Assembly (NCBI RefSeq): GCF_037042905.1
Contig: NC_087245.1
Span: 26,598,501 to 26,662,500, forward strand
Direction: 5' to 3'
DNA: 64,000 nucleotides
Source of the DNA: Lytechinus pictus
Taxonomy: Eukaryota; Echinodermata; Echinoidea; Temnopleuroida; Toxopneustidae
Positions 22,912 through 34,616 of this stretch are shown here, piece by piece; the first letter of the stretch is position 1, and each line of letters opens with the position of its first letter. The position numbers and the translations under genes were made by a program. The notes below the pieces were generated by a model. That model searched no databases and had not been told where the DNA came from. It was given only the letters and a program-made list of their open reading frames with translations.

Positions 22912-25703
22912 TTACCGACGAACCGAGACCGGGTAGTTCTGCATCCGTTTCTCTCTGGATATCCGACATGCGAAACAGCAGAGGATGATGCCAATGAGCA
23001 TGAAAACGAATGCTAGAAATCCGATAACAGCAAATGCTGCACAGAAAAGGGAAAGAATATAGAGATTTAATGGTATATGATTTCACTATAAACCTGCAGC
23101 AGGGGCGGATCAAGCATTGTCCCTAAATTTCATCCACACTTTATCCCAAACAGCCTCTTGAAGTGCTGAAAGATAGGTGTTTTTTTTGGGGGGGGCTCAC
23201 TAGATCCGTGTATAGACTGTATGAAATGATTGATTGAATTAACCAACATACAATTGTGTTGCACTATATAGTTTCAAAGAAAATCGAAAATGATTGGGTT
23301 TACGATCTTACTTATGATCCTATTCAAGACCCGACTTCAACAGCAGTCGCATTCAGGATCGTAAGATGACAAGTTAACGAAGATTGGGGATAAGTGGGTA
23401 AATGATTTTTTTGAAAATTAACTTACCGACGATATATCCAATTGATGGTTCCTCGCACGGTCCAGTACTTAGACAGTCTTTACCCGGTCCAGCTGTCAGG
23501 AATTTGATAAAGAAAGAAATCAGAATACTATAAACATTGCCAAATTCATCGTCTATATTAATTAACTATAGGCCCATTTTCTCTTTGAAATTCATAACTA
23601 TTTGGTGTGCTTTTGGACCGCTTTTCTTTCCAAAGTTTAATGTGCGTAGAACATGGGGAGTGCTTCATGAAACAGATTGTTATAAGCTACTTCAAACCCT
23701 TGCATATCTGATTGACTGAAAGAAAAAAAAACAATGAATCAAACTTGTTCATAAAACGCTTCCTGATTTGAGTTCGTAGACAACGCTCTCGGCAATCGGA
23801 ATGCCATTTTCTTTATTTTACAGTTACATCTATTAAAGGATTATAAATAGAGGAGTTTCAAGAAGTAAAAATCGAGTGTCCCAAATAAGACATACCTCCC
23901 TGTAAATGTAGACCCACAATATTATTCGACCTACAATCAAGCTTGGTTATTCATATTGTCACTGTGTGTCATCAACTTACCAGTAAAATAAAGGCAGACA
24001 ACGACGACCAATCCCAAAAGGAGAAGGATGCACAGTAAGAGCATGACGGCAAACACAACCCGTGTCCGTTGCGTCCATCCTGTAGTAATGGTCGAAGATC
24101 TGTCACTATCACCTGCTAGCCAACTTCTTCTTCTACTTGATCTACCCAAAGGATGACCAGTCGATCTTCCAGCAGACCGAAGGTTTGGTGGTGAAATATC
24201 TCTTTCGGTGTATGGCGGAGGTGGAGGAACATTGAAGCCTTCATTCAATGCCGTTTGACCGGAAGGCATCCTTGTAACCTCAGGACGTCGTCGTTCTTCT
24301 GGAGGACTCACATCATAACCTTGGTTTGTCCTCCCCCTTCGTCCTGTCACTTCACCAGGCATGTAACCGTAGCTGTAGTCGTCTCCAGCGTCCGTGTCAG
24401 TTTCAATACCTGCCACAATGCCAGTAAGATCCAAATTTTCATTTCCATCACGCGGGGACCATTGTCGATGCGCTTCACCAAATGGTCCCCATCCGCGAGA
24501 TCTGCGGCCACTTACACGCACGGAGTTGTTGTAGACAATGTTAGGTCCTGACTGGGGTCTCGATGGCGGATGCATTGGTACTGATTCAATTGGGTGACCA
24601 GAAGATGGATCGATTTCTCTTGTGATTATGATTTTTTCGATTATTCGTGAAGATCGCCGAGGGAAGTCGTCGGTTTCTACTCGCGAACGTGGTCGCGATG
24701 GCTGGTAGCCTTGGGATGAGTGAAAATCATCCGAATGAAATCTTGGCCCAAATACATTGTGTTCAAACGATTCACTATTGCGATTGCCTGACCTTCTCTC
24801 TGCCTCTTGATTTTGTTGTGATCTTTGATCCATGCCCTTACTTGACCTTTTGGTATTCTTAAGATTGTCCGATTGTCGTTCATTTGTGTCCCCACGACGA
24901 GAGGGTCTTTCAAGTGTAGTTTGTACTTGAGTTGACTGCAGTGGGTCGTGCCGAGTTTGTGTAAAACTAGAAACTCTCCTCGGTTCCTCTCCTTGCGATC
25001 GGTCAGGTTCGTCTTGATTAGGTTGAGTTGTATCAAAGTTCCTTGCAAGTGCTCGTCTGAGAACTATATGCAGTCCTTGATTTTCAGGATCCTCTGATAT
25101 ATTCCCTTCGGGCGGTTGTGTACTGGGGGCATTCTCGGATTGTGCTTGGGGAAGAGGTGGAGGAGGCGGTGCAGGTGGTGGAGGTGAGGATGTAGGGATA
25201 ACCGTTACCCCAGGAGGATCTCCCTCATCTCCGGCAGTCAGATTCACACGATGGATATCCGGTCTGCTGTCGCTGTTAGGGTGATAGTCCCTGTCCGGTA
25301 ACGATGGTCCAGTGTCAACCGGCAGCGTCGGATACCCAGTATTTCGACCAGCCCTTTCAGGTTCGGATACTGGGTAATCCGGGCTGGTGATGCCTCGACC
25401 ATCGCCATCCGCTTCATCCAATTCTTCAATCCCAGTAACCTCCACTATCCTTGGTCGTTCTGCATCCCGTGGAATGGAATTAAGATGCTGGATGATAACA
25501 CCACTCCTTGGGTTGGTATTCCAAGAACTTGGGCGTAAGTCAGAGTGTGGTCTCCTAGCTGCATTGTTGATGATGACACTGCGTGTCTGGGAAGGTCTAT
25601 GAGGAGATCTACCTGGTGCACCAAGATCAAAGTTTCTGCTGTTTCTTGGAGAAGGAAAGATGATACTTTCGTATCCAGTCATATGATCTTCCTCTTGCTG
25701 CAT
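22912..25703 (-). CDS. two-transmembrane protein with a long disordered cytoplasmic-type tail
   Basis: Exons on the minus strand: 23981..25703, 23427..23492 and 22912..23036 (stop TAA 22914-22912). Donors are ACTG|GTAAGT and GTCG|GTAAGT; acceptors are TCCTGACAG|CT and TTTCTGTGCAG|CA. The frame is kept, giving 637 residues. Residues 1-545 are rich in Arg, Ser, Pro and Gln, with a Pro run near 172-184 and a PPPPPY (PPxY) motif near 493. Span 1 is about 549-573 (VVFAVMLLLCILLLLGLVVV). A 20-odd residue loop follows with two Cys (GKDCLSTGPCEEPS). Span 2 (AVIGFLAFVFMLIGIILCCF) precedes a short basic tail, ISREKRMQNYPVSVRR. A hairpin with both ends cytosolic is inferred. Without splicing, the first exon runs on 13 codons into the intron and span 2 is lost. 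A pyrimidine tract plus ACATGCAG at 25698-25725 may be an acceptor, so the start could be Met8 (codon at 25682) or in an upstream exon. I do not recognise the family. Confidence 0.75.
23100..23215. mobile_element. short hAT-like relic in intron
   Basis: CAGGGGCGGATCAAGC at the left and a G-run followed by CTCACTAGATCCGTG at the right resemble the ends of the hAT-like group elsewhere in the window (GGCGGATCCAG). It is very short and decayed. Confidence 0.35.
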
Positions 25704-26099
25704 GTAAGAGGAGAGAGAGGGAAGAAAAAAGAAGAAAACACAACACTGTTAACGAAAGTGCTTATATGTGCATTTGTCTAGGATATAGTAGCTCTGATCT
25801 CGTGTGTTTGCGAAAAATATCAAAATTAGACGAAGTAAAGATTAGAAGTGTAAAGACAAAATGAAAATGTACTGACTGAGACTTGACCAAATGGTAATTT
25901 TGGACACAGTGAGTAGGCTGTAGCCAAATGTAGGCTGAAACAAAAGTGGAAATTAGACAGAAACTGCCAGTTTGGCCAAGTAGTTATCACAAGAACTTGT
26001 TGAAGAAAAGGAGCATTAGTCAACGTGGATGTATACCAAGCGGCAATTTGCCATATTGATGGAGTTCGTGCATTGGTATTCCCCGTTTTACAGTATCTC
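25704..26099. other. 5' flank of the two-span membrane gene, nothing else recognised
   Basis: A purine-rich block on the plus strand (25707-25740) is the pyrimidine tract of the possible acceptor. No upstream exon could be identified with confidence. Confidence 0.4.
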
Positions 26100-26228
26100 A
26101 ATCATAATCATAATTTCTGAACGTACACGTGCGCTACCCTTTTACTATTCGTTGTTTATGTTTTAACATTAACAACATATTTGTTTGTAACATATTTGTT
26201 TATAAATCAGTTCATGACATGTTGTCTC

Positions 26229-26994
26229 CAGAGGCGTCGATCCTGGGGGGGGGGGGCGATCGCCCTACCAATGAAAATATTGGTGGGTAAACATATCGTT
26301 TTGCCCCCCCCCCCCAAATAATTCCGCATGTGCAAAAATAAAATAAGATTGTAATTATTATTATTCATTTGACCAATATAAAAAAAATATTTAAAAAATG
26401 TTACAAAGAAATCAGCAAGCGAGATTGATATACACAACTCGTTCTTTATTTAAAATCGTGCTCAAAATGTCCGCTTTTCAGATTGGAATATAAAAATTTG
26501 CAGCTCGCGCTTGCATCATTTCTGTAGCAAAAACCCATACTTTTCATGATTAAATAGGTGCATAGAATGTCCCGTTTTCAGTTCTAAACCTCAAAAGAAT
26601 TCCCGCTTCGATCTGCAATAATCTTTATTTGTTGGATATATATCTTGTTCCTTATTAAAAACGTCCATTAAACTTTAATTTTTTTTTCAGATCGTAATAT
26701 CAAAATTCTCAGCTCGCGCTTCGCGCTTGCATCTATTGTTCTTTTAGACCCCATCTTAATCATTGGTACCAAAAATGCTTAGAATATCAAGCTTTCAGGT
26801 CAGAATATACATTTCAGCTCGCTCTCGGCACTCGCATTATCTGTGTAGTGAGATATGTATCCTCCTCATGAGTTACTACAAACAGTCCTAAACTGGTACC
26901 TTCTTCCTGTTTTCAGTTCAGTATACTAAAAAATTTCAGCTCTCGCTTCGCGCTCACATTAATTTGTTGGTGAGATATGTCTCTTTCTCATGTG

Positions 26995-27093
<99 letters not shown>

Positions 27094-27195
27094 TTTGTGG
27101 GTGAGTTTGTTTGTTTTGTGTGATCGAGCGCCTTTGGAACGTTGAGTCATGATTTTGCCCCCCCCCCCAATCTAAAAAATGTATCGACGCCCCTG
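26229..27195. mobile_element. hAT-like non-autonomous element, 967 bp, perfect 8-bp target duplication
   Basis: The left end CAGAGGCGTCGATCC and the right end, reverse-complemented, CAGGGGCGTCGATAC are flanked by identical GTTGTCTC at 26221-26228 and 27196-27203. CA(G)-type ends and 8-bp duplications are hallmarks of the hAT superfamily. G/C homopolymers lie close inside both ends. Five degenerate copies of CAGCTCGCGCTTCGCGCTTG recur about every 105-125 bp between 26500 and 26960. There is no transposase ORF. Confidence 0.85.
26997..27091. repeat. (AT)n(GT)n compound microsatellite
   Basis: About 50 bases of AT followed by about 40 bases of GT, inside the hAT-like element. Confidence 0.95.
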
Positions 27196-27740
27196 GTTGT
27201 CTCCAATCATGTCCGATATGTTTCAACCATCTTCTCGTCATTATTCACTACGTAATTCTCATAACTTTGCTTTACCCAAACCCAAAACAGAATACTCTCG
27301 TCGCACTATCCAATACAGAGGTGCATCTCATTATAATACTCCGTCCCCATCACATGAAATTATTGGAAAATATCGATGCATTCAAAAAGGCCTTAAAAAC
27401 ATTTGTCCAGACTTCTTGTAATTTTTAGTTCAGATCCCTCATTCTTACTTTCTTACTTTGTTATCTTGTATATATATTGTAAATACGTTTTTCTTACTTT
27501 TTCACATTTTATCAACGTCTTTATCGTAAGTCAAGTAAGTTTTTCTTTTCCTGTATTATTTTTACATGTATATATATATGTAAGGGACCCCTCTGTAAAA
27601 CAGCGTTGATATGTTGTCACCGCTGAGTAGGGCAATCCCTCCGTCATTTTATAATGATCATTTCTTTGTAATTGTAAATATATCTATCGTTGTTATAATT
27701 TTTAATTGACGGAGAATGAATACAATACAATACAATACAC

Positions 27741-28273
27741 CTCTTCCAGGAAGTGCAAATCGATTTTACCTGTTTAAAGATTCTATACTGAATCCTGGAC
27801 AATACTCAACACTGCATGGCGTATAGATAGGGTCTTGAGGCCATGCCCCCGCCCCCCCCCCAAAAAAAAAGAATGTTTCACGACCAAGAAAATAAGTAGA
27901 AATAAAGAAAATGGCAAGGAAAGAGGGTGAAATGTGACACTATTTTTGTTTTGATACATGTATTCTAAATCTATCAAAAAATAAGTTTTTTCGTATAAAA
28001 ATTTGATTTTTTTTTCTCGCTCGCAACTTTGAAAGAAATATTGTCCCATTCGGCGTGTCTGACCCTCTCAAATTTGTTGGTTCACTCGACTGCTTATTCT
28101 CAGACTCAAATCGCCCGGGGTACATGGTGCCCTCCTAAACAAATGTCAAGGTCTGTTCAAATTGTATTATTATTGCTTCACACATTCGCCATAACTTGAT
28201 TTGCATTCTCCAATCATCATCGATCATTTCACCTTCTGCATACAAAGCAAATTCGGATAGGGGTATCTGGAAC
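27741..28273. other. intergenic, no gene recognised
   Basis: Contains a C/A homopolymer junction at about 27843-27870 and no other structure that I can name. Confidence 0.5.
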
Positions 28274-28450
28274 CACCCAATATTGGGTAGAAAAGGAACA
28301 TGCATGTTTGCTGGGTATCTTTTTTTACCCCATATTGGGCTATTTCAACACAACGTTGCGTAAAATTTACAAAATATTGGGTATCTTTTTACCGAACCAA
28401 CATGCATGTTCCCATTTTACCCAATATTGGGTAAACTTTTTTTAGAGTGT
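28274..28450. mobile_element. palindromic MITE with ACCCAATATTGGGTA ends
   Basis: Left: CACCCAATATTGGGTAGAAA then AGGAACATGCATGTTTG. Right, reverse-complemented: TACCCAATATTGGGTAAAAT then GGGAACATGCATGTTGG. Both the CCAATATTGG and the ACATGCATGT cores are palindromes, and further copies of ATATTGGGTATC lie between. Confidence 0.75.
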
Positions 28451-28772
28451 TGCCATATACTGCAAGGGGCACGGGGTCAGGGTAATATACTGCTCATATC
28501 TTGTTTGCTACTCAGCCAATAGTGCCAAATTACCGAGTACAAGTACATACCAATCATTTCATGTTATCCATGTGACTCCTTATCCTATTAATTGTATATA
28601 TCATTTATAATTATGTTCGATTATAAATGCCAAATAAATTATAATGATAAAAATGATAATATATGAATGAAATGTCCCTTTACCGGTCAGTACAGTGCGT
28701 CCCCTCTGACACCGGGCTTAATTAATTCCAAAATGTGGTAGCATTCTCAATTAAATGTACAGAAGTAGAAAT

Positions 28773-29593
28773 CTCATTTCATGTTCTAACTTCCATGAAA
28801 TTTCATCCGTCTCGCTTCAGTGGTTTTGAATACACATTCTGTTACGTAACAGTGGTACACTTCAGCCCATTCCAAGTTTGCAGCACTGCTGTATTTCTGC
28901 ATTGTCTTTAGCATGTTAAAATTTTACCATCCAGTATCTGAGCAGGGACATTTCCCTGATCTATCAGGACTCATCAAATCACAAACATGGGCATGTTCAG
29001 AAGGGTAAGAAACATAAAGAAATGAAGTTTTGTATGATTAATAGGAGAATCAATGCAGCAACTTAAAGAAAATATAACAATAAGCTGAACAATGAAGAGC
29101 ATACCACAAAGTGTATCACACTTTGCGAAAGCGAATATTTCCAGTCGATATTGACTTTTTCTTATTCAAAAAGGTACAGTGAACTAACTTTAAGAAGTAT
29201 TATTTGAAAACAAGAATGCAATATTGTTTGAATTTGGCATATGAAACGTGATCTGTTGCCTCCATCATTGTATATATCTTATTATCAAACTTGAAATGAA
29301 CTGTATACTGTTGTTGCCGTTCTGAACATGCTCAAGTTTGTGATTTGATGAGCCTCGTTAGATCATGGAGATTTCCCTGGTCAGATCAGAGAATTTACTG
29401 GTCAGATTCTGAATGATCTAAGGGGGTTAATATGCTAGAAAGTGCAGAACATACAGCAGTAGTAGTAGTGTTGCATGAATGGAAACTTGGAATGGGCTGA
29501 AATGCACCAATTGTGTTACATAAAAGACTGTGTATTCAAAACCACTGAAGCGAGACCAATGAAATCTTTATAGAAGTTAGGACATGAGATGAG
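28773..29593. mobile_element. foldback element with arms of about 230-275 bp
   Basis: Left arm 28773..29004 and right arm 29319..29593 are inverted copies. Matching landmarks are CGCTTCAGTGGTTTTGAATA, CAGCCCATTCCAAGTTT, CATCAAATCACAAAC and GCATGTTCAGAA in the left arm, all present reverse-complemented in the right arm. The loop of about 315 bp has no ORF. Arms differ by scattered substitutions and small indels, so the insertion is not recent. Confidence 0.8.
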
Positions 29594-29667
29594 CTTCTTA
29601 CTTTTAAACATTTCATTGATAATGATTTTCAATTTTGGAATTAATTCAGCCAAATATCAGAGAGACA

Positions 29668-29940
29668 ATTTTTTTGGGGGGACGCCCTGCGCACAAATAA
29701 AAATTCAGCTCGCGCTTTAGCGCTCGCATAATTTGTTTATAATTTTTAGTTAGCTCGCTCGCTTTGCTCGCTAGCAAAATCAGAAATATCAAATTTGGAT
29801 CTGTGCAAATGAGATATGCATGTGTATATTTGCATATCAATACTCTATTCCTGATGTGTTATATCATGTATGCATTTTGGAGCCCCTATGAAATCTCCTG
29901 AAGAGAATCAGCTCCTGTTTGTACCCCCCCCCCCTTCTCC
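29668..29940. mobile_element. relic of the hAT-like poly-G/GCGAGC family
   Basis: A G-run, then TTCAGCTCGCGCTTTAGCGC and TTAGCTCGCTCGCTTTGCTC about 50 bp apart, and a C-run at about 29926-29937. Ends and target duplication are not identifiable. Confidence 0.4.
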
Positions 29941-30708
29941 AAAAAAGGAAACACTAAATCGGGCTAGGGCTACGGGCCTGTCAATAATCATGTACCAAAC
30001 CAACTTCCAAACACACATAGCTGTTTTAAAAGTAATTTCCGAATTGGAATTTTGTACATTGAAGTTGAAGAACATCATTATCCTTTCAATTGATACATAA
30101 TGTTCCTAAATACTTTCAAATTAACCCGGTTTTTTTTAAAGTAGGCCTATACTATCATTTCTCAGAGCATTGCGATTGTCTTGCTGCGAATCTTGCACTT
30201 TTCTTTGAAATACCGTAAAGGGATACATAATCGATGACAGATATTTCATAACCTTGATTTATACTTCGAACGTTTTTTTTTATCACCATCGTTTTCTTTC
30301 TCGGTGAAATCGAGGTCGGTTGAAACACAATGACATCGACGCTGTAAGTAAGGACTTCCCATCCAACTGCTACAAAATACCCGCTTCATACACCATACGA
30401 AATCACACACAACAAAAAAACCTGATAAGCTCTGTTCTTCCCATTCCATCGCTGTGTTTAATTTTTTCATTCATATTTGTATTGTCCTCAGCTCGACAGT
30501 GCATCGATTTCTATTCAATATAGTATTTGTCATGCACATTGATATTAGCTCCATGACGGCAAAAATCACAACGATTATTTGTTTGAAATGTACCCTGACC
30601 TCGCATACCGGGTGGGTGTAAATTATAAAATAGGTGTGCCCTTCATCCGATACCAAATACATATTTCTTTCTTTGATACCAAATAGAATGTATTAGGCCT
30701 AATATCGT
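29941..30708. other. intergenic, no gene recognised
   Basis: Only short open frames (30246..30470, 30471..30662 minus; 30320..30523 plus) without supporting features. Confidence 0.5.
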
Positions 30709-31314
30709 TTATAGGGGTATTCCAGGCTGAACATGGTATGATTTGAACAGATAAAGTAAAACCAGACAAACGAAACACTGAAAGTTTAATAAAAATCGGA
30801 CAATGAACAATAATAAAGTTCTGACATTTTAAAGTAATGAATTATTTCGGTGAAAACAGTTCTATGAATTTCTTCATGAATATGCATTGAACAAGCTGAT
30901 GATGTTATATCCCCACATATTATTTTGCACTTTATATGACATTGTGTTTATTAAAATTTTGTCCACCAAGAGTGAAAAAAAAATTGGATTGACAACTATA
31001 TAGTTTATACGTGTAATCATTGCTGCAACTTATTTTGTAACCAGGGAGACATATACATGTGTGAAAATATGAAATAATCATGATTTCATGTAATAACATA
31101 TTATAAGAAGGAAAATTTGGACATGATATCGTCAGCCCGCTTATTATCCATGGCAGTGTGTATATAACTTTTCAAAAAATATTGCTACACTAGCTTTAAA
31201 AACCAAGAACTTTGTTATTTCTTTTCCGATTTTGATGAAATTTACAGCATTTTGTTTAGTGAATTTTACTCCATTTATTCAGATATAATTATTTTCAGCC
31301 CGGAGTGCCCTTTC
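30709..31314. mobile_element. degenerate MITE of the 'GGATACTCCAGGCTGAA' family
   Basis: The left end GGGGTATTCCAGGCTGAAC and right end TTCAGCCCGGAGTGCCCTTT match the better copy at 53575..54106, with shared body text such as TGATTTGAACAGAT and AAGCTGATGATGTTATATCC. The outer TTAA sites are mutated here. Confidence 0.7.
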
Positions 31315-31587
31315 AAAATCCCTTACGAGCCCCTGAAGTTATATGACATGTTTATATTTTCAAAACTTGTTTCCAACTTTCCTGACTTCCTAACCCATTC
31401 CCTCGTTTAATAACTCGTTCTTGAGAACTAAAATCGATTCCATTCGACTTAATTACTAACTCGGGTTCTCCTTAGGAATTAACACCATCCCACGACTTAT
31501 AATTTGTCGTAGACCAAGAGAACGAGTTATTGGGAACGAATCAAGTCGAAGGACCACATTTTCAGTAAGTAGAGGAACGAATATAAG

Positions 31588-31803
31588 CACTAGCGTACCT
31601 ACGGGGGGGGGGGGCAGGGGGGCACTCTGCCCCCCCCCTGACGAGCCACACCCCATACAAAATACATATCACTGCCCCCCTGACGAGCTTGAAAGACCTT
31701 TAACGCCCCCCTGACGAGCTTGAAGACCTTTTTTTTTTTTTTTTTTTTTTTTACTTGTCAATTTTTTTTCTGGTACAATATAACCTTTATTTTTTATTGA
31801 AGA

Positions 31804-31845
<42 letters not shown>

Positions 31846-31893
31846 TGTCAATTATTTTTCTGGTACAATAACCTTTATTTTTGATTGAAGACC

Positions 31894-31924
<31 letters not shown>

Positions 31925-31984
31925 TGTCAATTTTTTGGGCGGCCGATTTTGCCCCCCCTGTGGAAAATCTTAGGTACGCCACTG
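31588..31984. mobile_element. hAT-like element, 397 bp, near-perfect 8-bp target duplication
   Basis: The left end CACTAGCGTACCTACGGG and the right end, reverse-complemented, CAGTGGCGTACCTAAGAT are flanked by AATATAAG (31580-31587) and AATGTAAG (31985-31992). Inside are long G, C and T runs and three tandem copies of a module containing TTGAAGACC, a T-run, CTTGTCAATTTTTT and CTGGTACAATA. The Lys-rich minus-strand frame at 31669 is only the T-runs read backwards. Confidence 0.85.
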
Positions 31985-32415
31985 AATGTAAGTCTATTTA
32001 GTCAAGGGAACGGAGAGTAAGTATGTCGTGAGAACGAGTTAAAAAACACTCGTCTCGTCACATTATCGGTTCATAACCTTATAAAGTCATTTGTGAAAGA
32101 AAACACGTAAAGCAAATTGGAAAGACGGATTTTGAATCAAAAATGATTTCTTGAAATGTATACCTTTTTTATCGTAGTATAGCCAATGCAAAAGGAGGCC
32201 CGTGGAACAATAAATGTCTCTTACAAACCAGCATTGCTCATCGAACTCCACTGATTTCGGTGGCTTGTTATCCTTTGAGCACATTAAACAATGCATATTA
32301 AATCGCTCTTTTGAATATTTTCCAGTTTATTGGCGATAGACTTGATGAGAAGTTGAACAAATATTTAGGATGAATATTAACACGATTAAAATGTTGACGG
32401 AGACGTGTTCATAAT

Positions 32416-33142
32416 CAGTGGCTGCACCAGGATTTTTTTTAATTAGGGGGGGGGACAAATGGGGGCAAAGGCGGACACAATTTTTTTACATGTTTCAAAA
32501 AAAAAATCGAACGCGAAGCACGAGCTACAAATTTCAATATAAATCTAGGCACTACTGACTTTAAAAGGAACCTGTTAAGGACTGTTTGCAGTCACTCGTG
32601 AAGATTATATTTCGCCAAATAAATAATGCGAGCGCGAAGCGCGAGCTAAAATATTTTAGCATCCTGAGATGATAATTGGACGTGTGTAGCTCGAGTTGAC
32701 AAAAATTATGATTTTCAGCAGGTTTTTTTTATTATGACATACACGATGCATGTCTTGCTAAAATGAATAATGAAAATCACGAGAAGAATAATTTGTACAT
32801 ATTCACTTGAACACTGGATTTTTAGCCCCATGTCATCATATTGAACAGATCATTTATTTATCTCAATCAACAGTCACTGCGAGCGCAAAACGCGAGCGAA
32901 ATTTTGAATTTCATTTAATGACCTGAAAATTTATGTTAGTGACTAATATTGTTGGGAGCTAACAGTGGGTGGATGAGAAAATTTTCAATTTCACAGCTTT
33001 ATAGTAGGATGCTTATGACAGCATTTACTATACATTTTTTCAGTTTTCAACATTCTGGGGGGGGGGGGGTAAGTGGGGGTAAGGCAACGATCCTGACTGG
33101 GGCAAGTATCCCCTGTGCCCCCCCCCCTTGGTGCTGCCACTG
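32416..33142. mobile_element. hAT-like element, 727 bp, perfect 8-bp target duplication
   Basis: The left end CAGTGGCTGCACCAGGAT and the right end, reverse-complemented, CAGTGGCAGCACCAAGG are flanked by identical TTCATAAT (32408-32415 and 33143-33150). G-run near the left end, C-run near the right. Internal quasi-palindromes occur at about 32508 (GAACGCGAAGCACGAGC), 32627 (ATGCGAGCGCGAAGCGCGAG) and 32879. No transposase. Confidence 0.9.
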
Positions 33143-33150
33143 TTCATAAT

Positions 33151-33897
33151 TATGATGAACAAAATAATCATGATTAAATGGCAATCAATAATAGGTCCGT
33201 GATTATGCAAACACCTAAGAATGAATATCGCTTACCTCTCCAGTCCACCAGGCATCGCTATACGATCGTTCGATTCGAAACATGTCAAACTTTTTGACAA
33301 TAAAAATGAAGAAAACAAACATAGAAATTGGAGGAAGGGGAACAGGGTATGTACTCCCTTCCACTGGTCAAGATCAAAGTTGTCCTACAAAATCCAATGC
33401 ACTGTTCAAACCCCAAATCCAACATACTTTCTGTACTCTGTCCAGACATTGCAATACTCTCTTTGTGATTAAAGTTAAAGAATAGTATTTGCAGACCAAT
33501 CCAATTCAATCCTAGATCTGTATAAAGCACCACTATCTAGTTAAACCACCCCTGTCATCTCACAGAAATGCAAATATTACTTTTATTTGGAGTTTGCTAA
33601 AGGGGCGTCGAGTGTTATAGGGAAAAAGAAGTTTTGTTATAATATTGTTTTCATTGTGAGAGATGAGAACACTTCTATCAATATTTAGACTTCTATATTC
33701 AAGCGGCAGGGTGTGTATTCAGTGTATTTTTCCCCTACACTTACGTCAGTGATCATTATTTTACTGAAATTGTTCATCAGACTTTAGGATATGTCCGTTT
33801 ACTCAAGTTTTCTTGATATCCATATAAAAAAGTTTTCTTGATATTGTATTAATCGACTTATGGAATGCCATCTTGCATATAGGGAGGAAAATACACA
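33151..33897. other. intergenic, no gene recognised
   Basis: Frames at 33221, 33282 and 33285 overlap one another on both strands and show no gene features. Confidence 0.5.
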
Positions 33898-34501
33898 TTA
33901 AAGGACAAGTGCACCCCAACAAGAAATTGATTTGATTAAAAAGAGAAAAATCCAACAAGCATAACACTGAAAATTTCATCAAAATCGGATGTAAAATAAG
34001 AAAGTTATGACATTTTAAAGCTTCACTTAATTTCACAAAACAGTTATAATATTCACATTCTGGTCGGTATGCAAATGAGGGAACTGATGACGTCACCCAC
34101 TCACTATTTTTTTGTATTCTATTATATGAAATATGAAATATTCTTATTTTCTCCCCCTTTTCATGTGAAATCAAGTTTTATTCCTCCCTGAATATGTGGA
34201 ATTCACATTTGTTTAACATTATGTGGTTCTGTCAAATTATACCTTATTGTCAATTCTGTAAAACTTGAAATATTGTATAATTCAAACAATAAAAAACAAA
34301 AGAAATAGTGAGTGATTGACATCATCAACTAGTATCACTGAGTTGTGCATATAACTGTTTTGAGAAAAATAAGCGAAACTCTAAAATGTCATAACTTTCT
34401 TATTTTACATCCAATTTTGATGAAATTTTCAGCGTTATGCTAGTTTGATTTTTCTCTATTTATTCAAATCAACATTTTCCTAGGGTGGACTTGACCTTTA
34501 A
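33898..34501. mobile_element. TTAA-bounded MITE, 'AAGGACAAGTCCACC' family, copy 1
   Basis: The left end TTAAAGGACAAGTGCACCCC and right end, reverse-complemented, TTAAAGGTCAAGTCCACCCT are about 600 bp apart. Near the ends the body also carries inverted text: CATCAAAATCGGATGTAAAA on the left and TTACATCCAATTTTGATGAA on the right. TTAA at both ends suggests piggyBac-type mobilisation (inference). No ORF. Confidence 0.8.
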
Positions 34502-34616
34502 AAAAAAAAGATAAAACCTCTTAAGTGTGAAAATACATGTATTGTAATGCAATGTCAAGCGGATAAGGATCTGACATAATCATGGATCTATGGATGCCTG
34601 AGGTACATGTACGTAC

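Larger units (their letters stand above)
26100..27740 (+). mobile_element. 3' fragment of a LINE, interrupted by a hAT-like insertion
   Basis: After 27203 a plus-strand frame reads MFQPSSRHYSLRNSHNFALP and RRTIQYRGASHYNT to a stop at 27421. That is the conserved C-terminal tail of LINE ORF2 proteins (compare RYDTRNSN in the copy at 15856). The element ends with (AATAC)n at about 27718-27737. Removing 26229..27195 and one target copy joins the frame to upstream codons (IFVYKSVHDMLSP), so the LINE probably begins before 26221. Its left limit is uncertain. Confidence 0.55.

Noticed and set aside
26954-27241. Minus-strand frame with (HT)n(YI)n
   Set aside because: It is the (AT)n(GT)n microsatellite in translation.
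31669-31851. Lys-rich open frame on the minus strand
   Set aside because: It is the reverse reading of long T homopolymers inside the 31588 hAT-like element.
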